From positions 1-64,000 of the forward strand of contig JAUIIB010000009.1 in NCBI GenBank assembly GCA_030431985.1: a stretch of DNA of 64,000 bases, written 5' to 3'. Positions 9,061 to 18,547 of the stretch are shown piece by piece. The translations under genes and the position numbers were made by a program. The first letter of the stretch is position 1. The number at the start of each line of letters is the position of its first letter. The notes below the pieces were generated by a model. The model had not been told where the DNA came from. It did not search any database and saw only the letters and a list, made by a program, of their open reading frames with translations. Origin of the DNA: Gammaproteobacteria bacterium (GTDB taxonomy: Bacteria; Pseudomonadota; Gammaproteobacteria; Burkholderiales; Nitrosomonadaceae).

Positions 9061-9636
9061 TTATTTGTCCAACTTAACTACTTGAGGAATGGCTGCTTTT
9101 AAATAATAAATCATCGACCATAATGTCAGAACAGCAGCCACATAAATCAACCAGGTGCCAATCTCATGTGCGCTAATATCGCCTATCATGTCCTCATGAT
9201 AGAGCAGTAATGGAATAGCAATCATTTGCGCCGCCGTCTTGACTTTCCCCAGAAATGAAACTGCCACACTTCCTGAATGGCCGATTTGCGCCATCCACTC
9301 CCGTAACGCTGAAACCGCAATTTCACGACCAATAATAATTAGAGCAACGGGCGCGCCCAGTCGTTCCAAATATACAAGCACAATCAGTGCCGCCGCCACC
9401 ATTAATTTATCCGCTACTGGATCGAGAAACGCACCAAATGCAGACATTTGGTTCAATGCACGCGCCAAAAAACCGTCCAGCCAGTCCGTAATAGCCGCAC
9501 CGGTAAATATAATGGTTGCAATCAGATTTTTTTGTTCGACAGTCAACCAATCTGTGGGTAAATAGAAAATACCAACAAAAATCGGGATGGCCAAAATTCT
9601 AAGCCAGGTCAATAAATTAGGCAGATTTAAAGGCAT
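9061..9636 (-). CDS. pgsA: CDP-diacylglycerol--glycerol-3-phosphate 3-phosphatidyltransferase
   Basis: Makes phosphatidylglycerophosphate from CDP-diacylglycerol and glycerol-3-phosphate at the inner membrane, the committed step to phosphatidylglycerol and cardiolipin. The CDP-alcohol phosphotransferase signature DG-x2-AR-x8-G-x3-D-x3-D is intact (DWLDGFLARA ... GAFLDPVADK). Several membrane helices follow. The N-terminus MPLNLPNLLTWLRI is typical of PgsA, which fixes the ATG at 9636 over an upstream TTG. It follows uvrC on the same strand, the usual proteobacterial neighbour. Length (191 residues) is normal. Confidence 0.95.
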   Translation of the reverse strand: MPLNLPNLLTWLRILAIPIFVGIFYLPTDWLTVEQKNLIATIIFTGAAITDWLDGFLARALNQMSAFGAFLDPVADKLMVAAALIVLVYLERLGAPVALIIIGREIAVSALREWMAQIGHSGSVAVSFLGKVKTAAQMIAIPLLLYHEDMIGDISAHEIGTWLIYVAAVLTLWSMIYYLKAAIPQVVKLDK

Positions 9637-9758
9637 AAAACCAGCGCCGCGCAAGGCGGCTCATTAAAAAGCAATAGATAGTTAGATTGTTTAACGGCTG
9701 AACATCAAAAACATATCACTCAAAACAGGATTAAGGATCAACAAACGCCAAATGTTAA

Positions 9759-11585
9759 TTAATGCAATTCTTTATAGATTTTTTCCGCAAGTTTACGACT
9801 AATACCCTCGGTTCTGGCCAGCTCATCTATGCTTGCTGTTTGTACACCCTTCAGTCCACCAAAACGTCCGAGTAAGCCTTGTCGGCGCTTAGCGCCAATG
9901 CCACTGATCTGCTCAAGACTTGAGGTTATGCGCGATTTACTCCGTCGTCCACGATGCCCTTGTATCGCAAAACGGTGCGCTTCATCCCGGACTTGCTGAA
10001 TTAAATGCAGCCCTGGATGGTTATTAGGTAATTGTAACGACTTTTTCTGCGCCGGAAAAATCAATTGCTCCAAACCCGGTTTACGTCCCTCGCCTTTGGC
10101 CACACCGATTAGATTGGCATCACCAATACCCAACTCATCGAGTACCTCCTGAGCAGCATTTACTTGTCCCTTACCCCCATCAATCATAATCAAATCCGGC
10201 AAACGCCCTTCACCCTGCACAATTTTCTGATACCGTCGGGTTAATGCATCGCGTAACGCGGCATAATCATCACCCGGTTTAATTCCTTTAATATTAAACA
10301 ATCGGTATTCCTGGTTACGCATCGTAAAATTATCGTAAACCACACATGATGCTACCGTAGCCTCACCCATTGTATGACTGATGTCAAAACATTCAATACG
10401 ATTCAAACCGTTTAAATCCAGCGCTTGTTGTAACGCGACTAAACGATCCTCCTGGCTGGCTTTGCGATTTATCATTTGCTTAAGTGCGAGCTGCGCGTTC
10501 TCAGACGCCATGTTCAACCAAACACGCCGCTCCCCAATCGGATTCTGATTAATCGTCACTTTATGACCGGATTGCTCAGTCAGCAACGCTTCCAGTATTC
10601 CACGCTGAATTTTCCGATCGACAATAATCAGATTTGGCACACTGCGATTCAGATAATGCTGTGCCAGAAACGCTTCAATCACCATAGCCGGCTGGTAATC
10701 ACCAGCATTTTGCGGAAAAAAACTTTTATCGCCCAGGTGACGCCCTCCCCTGACCATAGCCAAAGTAACGCAAACCCGGCTGCTATCCTCTTTACTTGAC
10801 GCACATGCGATGATATCGGCATCGACAGCCTTACCGCTGTCGACAAATTGTTTTTCCCTGATTTTATGCAATGCCTGCATTTGATCGCGCAACACGGCCG
10901 CCTGCTCGTACGCCATTTCGTCCGAAGCCTGCTGCATTTTTTTAGCAATGCCACCGATGACTTCTGATTGTTTACCCTGTAGAAACAAGGTAGCACGCTG
11001 CACATCCTCAGTATATTCCGATGGTGGAATCTTATTGACACACGGTCCGCTACAGCGTTGGATTTGATACAACAGGCAAGGACGCGTACGATTATTAAAA
11101 ACACTGTCCTCACACGTACGCAAACGGAATACTTTTTGCAATAACTGAATACTTTCTCGCACAACACCCGCATTTGGAAACGGCCCAAAAAATTGATGCG
11201 ATTTGTCGAGCGCCCCCCGGTAAAACCCAAGCCGGGGAAAATCATGGTTACTTAAAATGATATAAGGATAGGACTTATCATCCCTGAACAAAATATTGTA
11301 TCGCGGCTTCAGGCTTTTGATTAAATTGTTCTCAAGCAACAACGCTTCAGCTTCTGAATGTGTTACTGTCGTTTCAATGGACGCAATCTGTGAAACCATT
11401 AACAGCGTTCTGGGCGCAAGACCCGTCTTCTGAAAATAGGACGAAACACGTTTTTTAAGATCCACTGCCTTGCCAACATAAATTACCTCGCCATCTATAT
11501 TCAACATGCGATACACACCGGGTTGCGCAGGTAAATCCTGGCAAAAACGCTTTGCATCGAATTGTTTACTGGCTGCTTGATCCAT
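9759..11585 (-). CDS. uvrC: Excinuclease ABC subunit C
   Basis: The nuclease subunit of UvrABC nucleotide excision repair; it cuts on both sides of the lesion. The N-terminal GIY-YIG nuclease shows PGVYRML and VIYVGKA. The central CEDSVFNNRTRPCLLYQIQR cysteine region and the UVR (UvrB-binding) domain follow. The C-terminal RNase-H-like nuclease has IECFDISH and LIMIDGGKGQ with its catalytic aspartates, and a helix-hairpin-helix ends the protein (ISGIGAKRRQGLL). I start at the ATG at 11585 (608 residues, standard length), with GGAAC upstream, instead of the in-frame codon ten residues earlier. Confidence 0.97.
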   Translation of the reverse strand: MDQAASKQFDAKRFCQDLPAQPGVYRMLNIDGEVIYVGKAVDLKKRVSSYFQKTGLAPRTLLMVSQIASIETTVTHSEAEALLLENNLIKSLKPRYNILFRDDKSYPYIILSNHDFPRLGFYRGALDKSHQFFGPFPNAGVVRESIQLLQKVFRLRTCEDSVFNNRTRPCLLYQIQRCSGPCVNKIPPSEYTEDVQRATLFLQGKQSEVIGGIAKKMQQASDEMAYEQAAVLRDQMQALHKIREKQFVDSGKAVDADIIACASSKEDSSRVCVTLAMVRGGRHLGDKSFFPQNAGDYQPAMVIEAFLAQHYLNRSVPNLIIVDRKIQRGILEALLTEQSGHKVTINQNPIGERRVWLNMASENAQLALKQMINRKASQEDRLVALQQALDLNGLNRIECFDISHTMGEATVASCVVYDNFTMRNQEYRLFNIKGIKPGDDYAALRDALTRRYQKIVQGEGRLPDLIMIDGGKGQVNAAQEVLDELGIGDANLIGVAKGEGRKPGLEQLIFPAQKKSLQLPNNHPGLHLIQQVRDEAHRFAIQGHRGRRSKSRITSSLEQISGIGAKRRQGLLGRFGGLKGVQTASIDELARTEGISRKLAEKIYKELH

Positions 11586-11656
11586 GCTTGTTCCGTCAGA
11601 ACTGTATCCGACCAAGAAAATAAAGTGTTTTAATGAATCGGAACCTTACAGTATGG

Positions 11657-11845
11657 CTAATCTTTTTTACCCAATAAAGCGCCTCCTATTGCCCAGTTTT
11701 CATGAGGAATTTCTTCAAATGTGATGTAAGTGTACGATTTCGATTTATTCGCAACGCGTGAAAGCGTATCCGTAATTTCCTCGGCAATTTGCGTTTTTTG
11801 ATCGTGGTTCAGCGTTCCCGCAACACGTAAATGTACATAAGGCAT
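11657..11845 (-). CDS. 4-oxalocrotonate tautomerase-family protein
   Basis: A 62-residue protein beginning MPYVHLRVAG. After removal of Met it exposes Pro1, the catalytic base of the tautomerase superfamily. The beta-alpha-beta layout and the later YTYITFEEIPHENWAIGG segment fit small hexameric 4-OT-like enzymes, which interconvert keto and enol forms. The true substrate is not predictable from sequence, since many family members have unknown roles. It sits between uvrC and the uracil-DNA glycosylase on the same strand with short gaps. Confidence 0.85.
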   Translation of the reverse strand: MPYVHLRVAGTLNHDQKTQIAEEITDTLSRVANKSKSYTYITFEEIPHENWAIGGALLGKKD

Positions 11846-11886
11846 ATTTTTTCTCCATTGTTATTCATTCAATATTTTTAGACTAA

Positions 11887-12570
11887 TTATAATAAGGACA
11901 AATCAGCCGAGATATTGGCAAATACCTGCTCGAACATTTCCGCCGTCAATCGCTTTGTCTGGGTATTGTAGCGGCTGCAGTGATAACTGTCATAGAGTTT
12001 GATTCCTCCCGCCTTCGCTTCCGGCAAAGAATATGCTGCGCCATGAGCAAACGGAAAGTCTCGCTGCCTCAGTCTCAAGCAGTGTAATACAGCCCGATGC
12101 GCTATCGCACCGAGTGCCAGTACAATCCGGCCATGCCGCTTTTTGAATGCAGCCAATTCTGTGTTCAAATAGTAGCTACAACACCGTATTTCATCTGGAA
12201 TTGGCTTATTTTGCGGAGGCAAACACTTAACGGCGTTGGTAATGCGGCAACCATGCAACTGTAAACCATCCTGCTGCGATATTGATTCATAATGGCTAGC
12301 AAAACCAAATTGATATAATGTTTGGTAGAGTAAAATGCCGGCGTAATCTCCAGTAAATGGACGGCCGGTCCGATTGGCGCCATGCATACCCGGCGCCAAT
12401 CCCACAATCAACAATTTTGCCTGCTCGTCGCCAAATGCGCTGACAGGCCGCGCATAATAATCAGGGTATTGTTCCTTTACTGAATCCAAAAAAATTGCGA
12501 GCCTGCCGCACTTTCGGCAATCTTTAGGTTCTAAAGGGTAATCCGCATTTATAGTAGAATGAGCAACCAT
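11887..12570 (-). CDS. Uracil-DNA glycosylase family 5 (UDGb type)
   Basis: Removes uracil (and in this family often hypoxanthine or other deaminated bases) from DNA to start base excision repair. Four cysteines (Cys17, Cys20 and a later pair near CRITNAVKCLPP) fit the iron-sulfur cluster seen in family 4/5 enzymes. The motif GLAPGMHGANRTGRPFTGD is diagnostic of family 5 (UDGb), with alanine where other families carry a polar catalytic residue. A C-terminal histidine motif (DSYHCSRYNTQT) corresponds to motif 2. Length 227 residues. Divergent from tamA, with a 96-base shared promoter region. Confidence 0.9.
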   Translation of the reverse strand: MVAHSTINADYPLEPKDCRKCGRLAIFLDSVKEQYPDYYARPVSAFGDEQAKLLIVGLAPGMHGANRTGRPFTGDYAGILLYQTLYQFGFASHYESISQQDGLQLHGCRITNAVKCLPPQNKPIPDEIRCCSYYLNTELAAFKKRHGRIVLALGAIAHRAVLHCLRLRQRDFPFAHGAAYSLPEAKAGGIKLYDSYHCSRYNTQTKRLTAEMFEQVFANISADLSLL

Positions 12571-12666
12571 AATATTTTTAACAAAACTTTAATCGTTTAA
12601 TCATCATGATTTTTGACATAGACCGCACTGTAATTCATGTTTTAAGCCGATTCTGTATGCCGTAAC

Positions 12667-14463
12667 ATGCAGAATATCCGTTTGATTTTCAATCAACAGC
12701 TTATCACGTTCATTTACATTATCTTCTTTTTGAGTTTGCTCACGTTAGGCAGCAATTCGTTATTAGCGGAATCCTCTATTCTGCCTAGCACCTCGGAGCC
12801 AACAAAATTCGTATTACTTTCGGCGCCGAAATCCATAAATGACTTTCTGGAAAAGCATATCGAGCTTCCAGAAGAACCCTTTACCAGCGATATGGCACAA
12901 AAAACATTTTTGCGTCGCACAACAATAGAAATTAATGAATTGCTGGCTACACGTGGCTATTTTTCACCCGTCGTTACCATAGCCAAAAAGACCGAGAAGA
13001 ATACTGAAATCCCGGAGATTATAGTTGATCCCGGAGAACGAACACGAGTTGAATCCGTTCAAATCGAATTTCTGGGCGATATCGTTTCTGATAAAGAATT
13101 TCAAAAAAGTATTACTCAATGGCGCAAAACCTGGCCGCTTAAAGCAGGTAAGTCTTTTCGTTCCGCCAAATGGGAAGAAGCCAAAGCAGCTTTGCTATCA
13201 AAAGTAACATACGAAAAATACGCTGCCGCTCGTATTGTCAAAAGTGAAGCGATTGTTGACAAAGAAAATGCGAAAGCAACATTATATGTCTTGATTGATT
13301 CAGGTCCGGCATTTTATTTTGGTGAACTTAAAATCACCGGATTGGAACGTTATGACACTGAAATGATCGAGAATTATAAACCGTTTCGTACGGGCGAGCC
13401 ATATAGCAAAGATCACATTCATCAATTCCAAATTGCGTTACAAAATATCCCTCATTTTGGCAATGTGTCGGTAAACATCGACTCCGACGTTGATCAACAC
13501 GCCGCAATCCCGGTGCATGTCACCGTCACCGAGACAGAATCGCAGAGTATCGCTATCGGCGGTGGATACAGTTCCAATAATGGTGCACGCGCCGAAATTA
13601 ATTACAGCAATCACGACTTTCTCAATCGCACCTTGAATTTCAACACATTGCTACGCCTGGAACAAAAACGCCAGACTTTCTTTACCGGCGTCAATACATT
13701 ACCTAACGAGAACAACATTTACTACGCTTTAGGCGCCAGTCTTCAAAGAACCGACATTGAAGACCTGAAAACCGTCAGAGAACGTGTTGACGCCGCACGT
13801 GTCTATCAAACACACAATATGCAATGGCAATATTCCCTGAACTGGCAGAGAGAGAAAAAACGCCCTAAAGGCGCTGTTAATCAGACTGTTAAAGCGTTGG
13901 CGCTCGACTGGCACTTTCGCTATCATGACGTAGACGATCCCGTTAACATTCGGCGCGGCCATGTTTCAGAATTCAAAATGGGAGGTGGCCTTGAATCGAT
14001 ACTCTCAGATCAAGATTTTCTCCGTTTGTACGGACAACAACAGAACTGGTGGCCGATTGGCAAACGCGACGTAATTTATCTACGTGGAGAAGCCGGGTAC
14101 ACATTCGCATCTTCGCGCTTCGGTATCCCACAGGAATATCTATTTCGTGCCGGTGGTCTGCGTTCGGTTAGAGGCTATGATTTTTTAAGTATCGGTGTTA
14201 ACGAGGGTGATGCAATTGTCGGTGGACGTGTCATGGCTACGGGTACCGCGGAATATACGCATTGGTTCATGCAAAACTGGGGCGCTGCAGCTTTTGTTGA
14301 TGCGGGCAGTGCAGCAGACACGATTAAAGATATGGATTTATTTCTCGGCTACGGTGCGGGTATTCGCTGGCGTAGCCCGGCGGGGCCGCTCGGACTCGAC
14401 GTGGCCAGAGGCCATAAAACCGGAACAATTCGAGTACATTTTTCAATGATTGTCAATTTTTGA
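12667..14463 (+). CDS. tamA: Outer membrane translocation and assembly factor TamA
   Basis: An Omp85-family protein of 598 residues. After a signal segment (residues about 1-33) come POTRA-like periplasmic domains (about 50-280) and then a 16-strand barrel. The barrel shows the family motif in FRAGGLRSVRGY and ends VNF with the C-terminal phenylalanine that BAM recognises. With TamB it forms a bridge between the membranes for insertion of some outer membrane proteins and probably phospholipid transport. The stop codon overlaps the start of tamB by one base (TGATG), so the two are translationally coupled. Confidence 0.93.
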   Translation: MQNIRLIFNQQLITFIYIIFFLSLLTLGSNSLLAESSILPSTSEPTKFVLLSAPKSINDFLEKHIELPEEPFTSDMAQKTFLRRTTIEINELLATRGYFSPVVTIAKKTEKNTEIPEIIVDPGERTRVESVQIEFLGDIVSDKEFQKSITQWRKTWPLKAGKSFRSAKWEEAKAALLSKVTYEKYAAARIVKSEAIVDKENAKATLYVLIDSGPAFYFGELKITGLERYDTEMIENYKPFRTGEPYSKDHIHQFQIALQNIPHFGNVSVNIDSDVDQHAAIPVHVTVTETESQSIAIGGGYSSNNGARAEINYSNHDFLNRTLNFNTLLRLEQKRQTFFTGVNTLPNENNIYYALGASLQRTDIEDLKTVRERVDAARVYQTHNMQWQYSLNWQREKKRPKGAVNQTVKALALDWHFRYHDVDDPVNIRRGHVSEFKMGGGLESILSDQDFLRLYGQQQNWWPIGKRDVIYLRGEAGYTFASSRFGIPQEYLFRAGGLRSVRGYDFLSIGVNEGDAIVGGRVMATGTAEYTHWFMQNWGAAAFVDAGSAADTIKDMDLFLGYGAGIRWRSPAGPLGLDVARGHKTGTIRVHFSMIVNF

Positions 14464-17400
14464 TGAATAATCACGACGGTAACACAAGCCATACCGAAAA
14501 AAATAATGCACGGATTCGCAACATGCCGGACCCAGACATGCCGCTTAATAAACACTCTGGGCGAAAACGGAGAGGTATACGTTTCAAATGGCCAATCATT
14601 GTTTTTTTCAGCATCGTCATAGCACTGGCTGGTAGCGGCTATTGGACTTTAAATACAACTTCGGGCTTTCATTGGCTATTAACCAGTGCAGCGCGTCTGA
14701 GTAAGGGCGCTCTGAATATCGACGAGATAAACGGCACCATCAGTAATATGCAAATAAAAAAATTGCAATATATTGATGAAACCGTACAACTCACTGTTCA
14801 TCAATTCACGTTTAACTGGTCACCGAGTCAACTACTGGCCATGAAACTGTTGATTGAAAGAATCAGCGCCCAACGTATTGATATATATACCGCACCTTCC
14901 GCAGAAGAAGACACCGAACCGGCTGCACTGCCTGAAGACTTAACGTCACCCATTGATATTTCGCTGCTAGCACTTTCAATTGACGAAATAAATCTATACA
15001 CGATTGAAGACAGCCCATCTGAACAACAGCCAGAATTTACAGCAACCGATTTTTCGATCGGTTTGGAAAGCAATGCGCAACAGCACCAGATAACCCGGTT
15101 CTCGTTTGCTTCGGAACTGGGTCTTTTCAATGCATCGGGGCATATCCAAACAGCACGTCCATTTAAACTGAGATCGGAAATTCAACTCAACAACGCCGCG
15201 CAATGGGGTATTACACAGGCGCATGCTTCCGGTTCTCTCGAACAACTGGATATCAAACTGACACATCATAAAAACCCAATGCAGGGTGTGGCTGTAATTA
15301 GTCTGAGTCCATTCGCCGAAAGCCCGTTAGCAATGTTGTCAACATTGCATGCACGCATTACAGGATTTAATCCCGCTGCTTTTATTCCCGATTCACCTGA
15401 AATGCCCAATGCCGACATGGTATTGCACACTGTCGTCAAACAAAGCGGCGGCAATCAACTCATCGGTCAGCTTAGACTGAATAACAACGCCGCAGCCCCG
15501 CTGAATCATGACGGTCTGCCACTCGCCAGCGCCACCACTGACATACAACTAACGGAAGAAACATTTAAGCTGAACAATCTGCGGATACTGTTTACCGAAA
15601 AGGGGTTGATTTCCGGAAAGATCATATGGCAAATCGATCCGTCAATTGGCCAGGCAACACTCAACATCGATCATTTGAATCCGGCTGCAATTGATTCACA
15701 GCTACAACCTGCCAAGGTTAACGGAATAGTCCAATTTACCGGAGACGCTGATCGGCAGCAGGTCACGGTCAATTTAAGCGACCAGGCATTAAAGCTGAAC
15801 GCCGCCGCTTCACACGACTCCAACCATGTAAAACTGGAACAGCTCGAACTCAGTCACGGTCGATCCAGTCTCACCGGCAAAGGTGAATTATCACTTGGCG
15901 ACGATACAAAAGCGGACAACACTCAACCATTTCATTTTACCGGTCAACTCAGGCGATTTAACATTGCCGATTTTGTCCAAGGACCTGAATCCGACCTTAA
16001 TACACGACTAAACCTCACAGGCCATTTATCACCTGAACTGTCGGCCAAACTCGATTATCGATTTGAAAAAAGTCATCTGAACCGTCATCCGGTAACGGGC
16101 AATGGAGATATTGCATTGAGCATGCCATTGTCTTTCAATGGAAAAGCCGGCCTTCAAATCGGTTCGAATCAACTTGATATCAATGGGCAATTTGGCAACA
16201 TCGGCGATACGCTAACACTTGATCTTACAGCGCCGTCATTAACGCAAGCCGGGTTTGGAGTATCGGGATTTCTTAAAGCCAAGCTCGATATTAAGGGCAC
16301 GCCGGATTCACCGAGTATTGATTTTGACATTAACGCCCAAAAACTTGCCCTGCCTGATTATCAAGCTGTTGAAGATTTATCGGCTCAGGGTAAAGTTGAT
16401 TCAACAGCGCTTTCATTAACACTCTCGGCAAATGACCTACAATCGGATGGAAAAACCCAGGTCAAAGCAGTCAACTTTCAAGTGACCGGAAAACATTCGG
16501 CTCACACGCTCGAAGCCCACGTGAATTTAGATGATGAGATTACAGCTGAAGTATTTGCTGAAGGCGGGCTTATCAAATCAGATAAAGAAAGCACACCTTC
16601 CGGTTGGCAGGGACAACTAACCAGCCTGGCGATAACGGGGCCGGTACCGGTCAAATTACAAAAACCGGCGTCCATCAAACTTAGCGACGAAAAAATCTCC
16701 ATTGGTCATACCAAAATGTCCATTGCAGGAGGTGAAGCTGAAATAAATACTGTATTCTGGTCGCCTGATAGCTGGCAAAGCGACGGTCACTTCTCGGGTA
16801 TTAAGCTAAACCCGGGTACTGACATACCAAACAAAGAAAACATGCTGCATTTAGGCGGTAGATGGCATATGAAATCACCGGCTTCTCTAACCCGACTCAA
16901 TGGCAGTATAGAAATCACACGCGAACAAGGTGACTGGTATCTCCCTGGACCTACGCCTGCAGGTATACAAACGTTAAAACTGCTGGCGGAAGCACGCAAC
17001 GGCACAATAACCGGAAAATTTGATCTAATCAGCCAATCCGCAGGTGAGATTAATGCACAACTCGCACTTTCAGACCTTCATCAGGACAAAGATGGCAACT
17101 TGGCCCAAAATACCCCAATTAATGGAAGACTTAATTTAAATCTTCCTGACTTATCCTTACTGAATCAATTTACCGACAGCCCTATACAAACAGAAGGTAA
17201 AGTTAAGCTGCAAGCTGATATTGCCGGAACAATCGACAATCCGGTACTGGAAGGAAATATTCTTGGAGATCAGCTTGCCATAGCGGCACTTGACTTTGGA
17301 CTAGACCTGCAACAAGGACAGTTGAAGGCAAAATTCGATCAATCCGCGCTGCACATCGATCAACTGAAATTTGTATCACCTCATCAACCTCCACCCAAGG

Positions 17401-18509
17401 ATCGCTTATTACGCGATCTGACACTAAAAGATCAGCCCGGTTCCCTGACAATCGACGGATCTCTCGGTTTCACTGATAATAGACACAATTTAACAGTTGC
17501 GCTCGATCATCTGTATCTTGCTTACCCATCGCATTACTGGATTGTTGTTTCCGGCAAAAATACCGCACAACTCATCGATAACACGCTTGATTTCAAGGGT
17601 GAAATTACCGCCAATGCCGGTCTTATCATGCAACCACCCGAATCGCGCCCACAGCTGGCTGACGATGTCGTTGTGATCGATGACAGTGTAACCAGGCAAG
17701 ACGAACAAGACACTGAAAAAGAGGATATGATTGTCAACCTGCTTGCAACGCTCGATCTCGGCGAGCAGTTTTACTTACGTGTTGCAGGACTGCATGGCCG
17801 TCTTGACGGTAATTTGCAATTAATGAATGACGAAAAGAATGTATTGAACGCTGTCGGATCGATTGCCACACGTGATGCAGCCTATAAGGCTTATGGACAG
17901 GATCTCACCGTAACACGCGGCATTGTCAATTTTAATGGTTCTTTAGATGATCCCGGACTGAATATTCAAGCTGTACGTCAGGGCCTGGAGGTCGAAGCTG
18001 GTGTTGAAGTCGCCGGTTCGGTCCGGTATCCGAAAGTCACGCTAATTTCAACCCCGCAAGTCCCCGATACCGAGAAACTGTCGTGGATCGTATTGGGACG
18101 CGCCCCGGATACAAGCGGTCTAGATACGTCCATGCTAATCACTGCCGCCACTGCAATACTGGGTTCTGAATCCGGAGGGATCACAGGTCAACTCAGTGAC
18201 ATGCTAGGTGTCGATGAAATTTCATTCAGGCAAGGCAGCACCACTGGAAGTAAGCCCAAAACCACACCAGGTATCCGCAACCCACTAACCAATCCTACAG
18301 GTGCAGCAAACAGCGCATTAAGCAATCAGGTCGGCATGGTTGGCAAGCGCATTTCCTCACGCGCATATCTGAGTTATGAGCGGGGTATTACGGCCACATC
18401 TGCCGGCATCACCAAACTCTCGTATAGCCTGACGCCTAAAATTAAAGTCGTCACGCAGGCGGGTGACGATAGCGCGATAGATTTATTTTATACCTTTAAG
18501 TTCGATTGA
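14463..18509 (+). CDS. tamB: Inner-membrane-anchored AsmA-like translocation component TamB
   Basis: A 1348-residue protein with one N-terminal membrane helix (about residues 32-52, IVFFSIVIALAGSGYWTL), a very long repetitive beta-rich body typical of AsmA-like bridge proteins, and the C-terminal DUF490 domain (ending in DLFYTFKFD). It works with TamA. A TTG one codon upstream is in frame, but the ATG overlapping the tamA stop is the sensible start. Near residues 1080-1100 the DUF490 region shows the expected PETEKLSWI-like stretch (VPDTEKLSWIVLG further on). No frameshift was seen. Confidence 0.93.
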   Translation: MNNHDGNTSHTEKNNARIRNMPDPDMPLNKHSGRKRRGIRFKWPIIVFFSIVIALAGSGYWTLNTTSGFHWLLTSAARLSKGALNIDEINGTISNMQIKKLQYIDETVQLTVHQFTFNWSPSQLLAMKLLIERISAQRIDIYTAPSAEEDTEPAALPEDLTSPIDISLLALSIDEINLYTIEDSPSEQQPEFTATDFSIGLESNAQQHQITRFSFASELGLFNASGHIQTARPFKLRSEIQLNNAAQWGITQAHASGSLEQLDIKLTHHKNPMQGVAVISLSPFAESPLAMLSTLHARITGFNPAAFIPDSPEMPNADMVLHTVVKQSGGNQLIGQLRLNNNAAAPLNHDGLPLASATTDIQLTEETFKLNNLRILFTEKGLISGKIIWQIDPSIGQATLNIDHLNPAAIDSQLQPAKVNGIVQFTGDADRQQVTVNLSDQALKLNAAASHDSNHVKLEQLELSHGRSSLTGKGELSLGDDTKADNTQPFHFTGQLRRFNIADFVQGPESDLNTRLNLTGHLSPELSAKLDYRFEKSHLNRHPVTGNGDIALSMPLSFNGKAGLQIGSNQLDINGQFGNIGDTLTLDLTAPSLTQAGFGVSGFLKAKLDIKGTPDSPSIDFDINAQKLALPDYQAVEDLSAQGKVDSTALSLTLSANDLQSDGKTQVKAVNFQVTGKHSAHTLEAHVNLDDEITAEVFAEGGLIKSDKESTPSGWQGQLTSLAITGPVPVKLQKPASIKLSDEKISIGHTKMSIAGGEAEINTVFWSPDSWQSDGHFSGIKLNPGTDIPNKENMLHLGGRWHMKSPASLTRLNGSIEITREQGDWYLPGPTPAGIQTLKLLAEARNGTITGKFDLISQSAGEINAQLALSDLHQDKDGNLAQNTPINGRLNLNLPDLSLLNQFTDSPIQTEGKVKLQADIAGTIDNPVLEGNILGDQLAIAALDFGLDLQQGQLKAKFDQSALHIDQLKFVSPHQPPPKDRLLRDLTLKDQPGSLTIDGSLGFTDNRHNLTVALDHLYLAYPSHYWIVVSGKNTAQLIDNTLDFKGEITANAGLIMQPPESRPQLADDVVVIDDSVTRQDEQDTEKEDMIVNLLATLDLGEQFYLRVAGLHGRLDGNLQLMNDEKNVLNAVGSIATRDAAYKAYGQDLTVTRGIVNFNGSLDDPGLNIQAVRQGLEVEAGVEVAGSVRYPKVTLISTPQVPDTEKLSWIVLGRAPDTSGLDTSMLITAATAILGSESGGITGQLSDMLGVDEISFRQGSTTGSKPKTTPGIRNPLTNPTGAANSALSNQVGMVGKRISSRAYLSYERGITATSAGITKLSYSLTPKIKVVTQAGDDSAIDLFYTFKFD

Positions 18510-18532
18510 CGTCCCCCCTTTTACAGACTGAT

Positions 18533-18547
18533 CTAGGGTCAAAACTC
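18533..18547 (+). repeat. Single copy of a REP-like motif
   Basis: CTAGGGTCAAAACTC occurs here, overlapping the last codons and stop of the AAA ATPase gene. The same 15 bases occur again at 20242-20256, and the first 14 occur as the inverse complement at 20301-20314. The three copies flank and bound the AAA ATPase gene. Confidence 0.7.

Noticed and set aside
10679-11245. Long ORF of 188 codons antisense-frame inside uvrC
   Set aside because: Same strand, other frame within a well-conserved uvrC; no ribosome binding site or family motif.
16160-16172. GGTTCGAATC, a T-loop-like sequence suggesting a tRNA
   Set aside because: It is inside tamB in coding sequence, and no acceptor or anticodon stem can be built around it.
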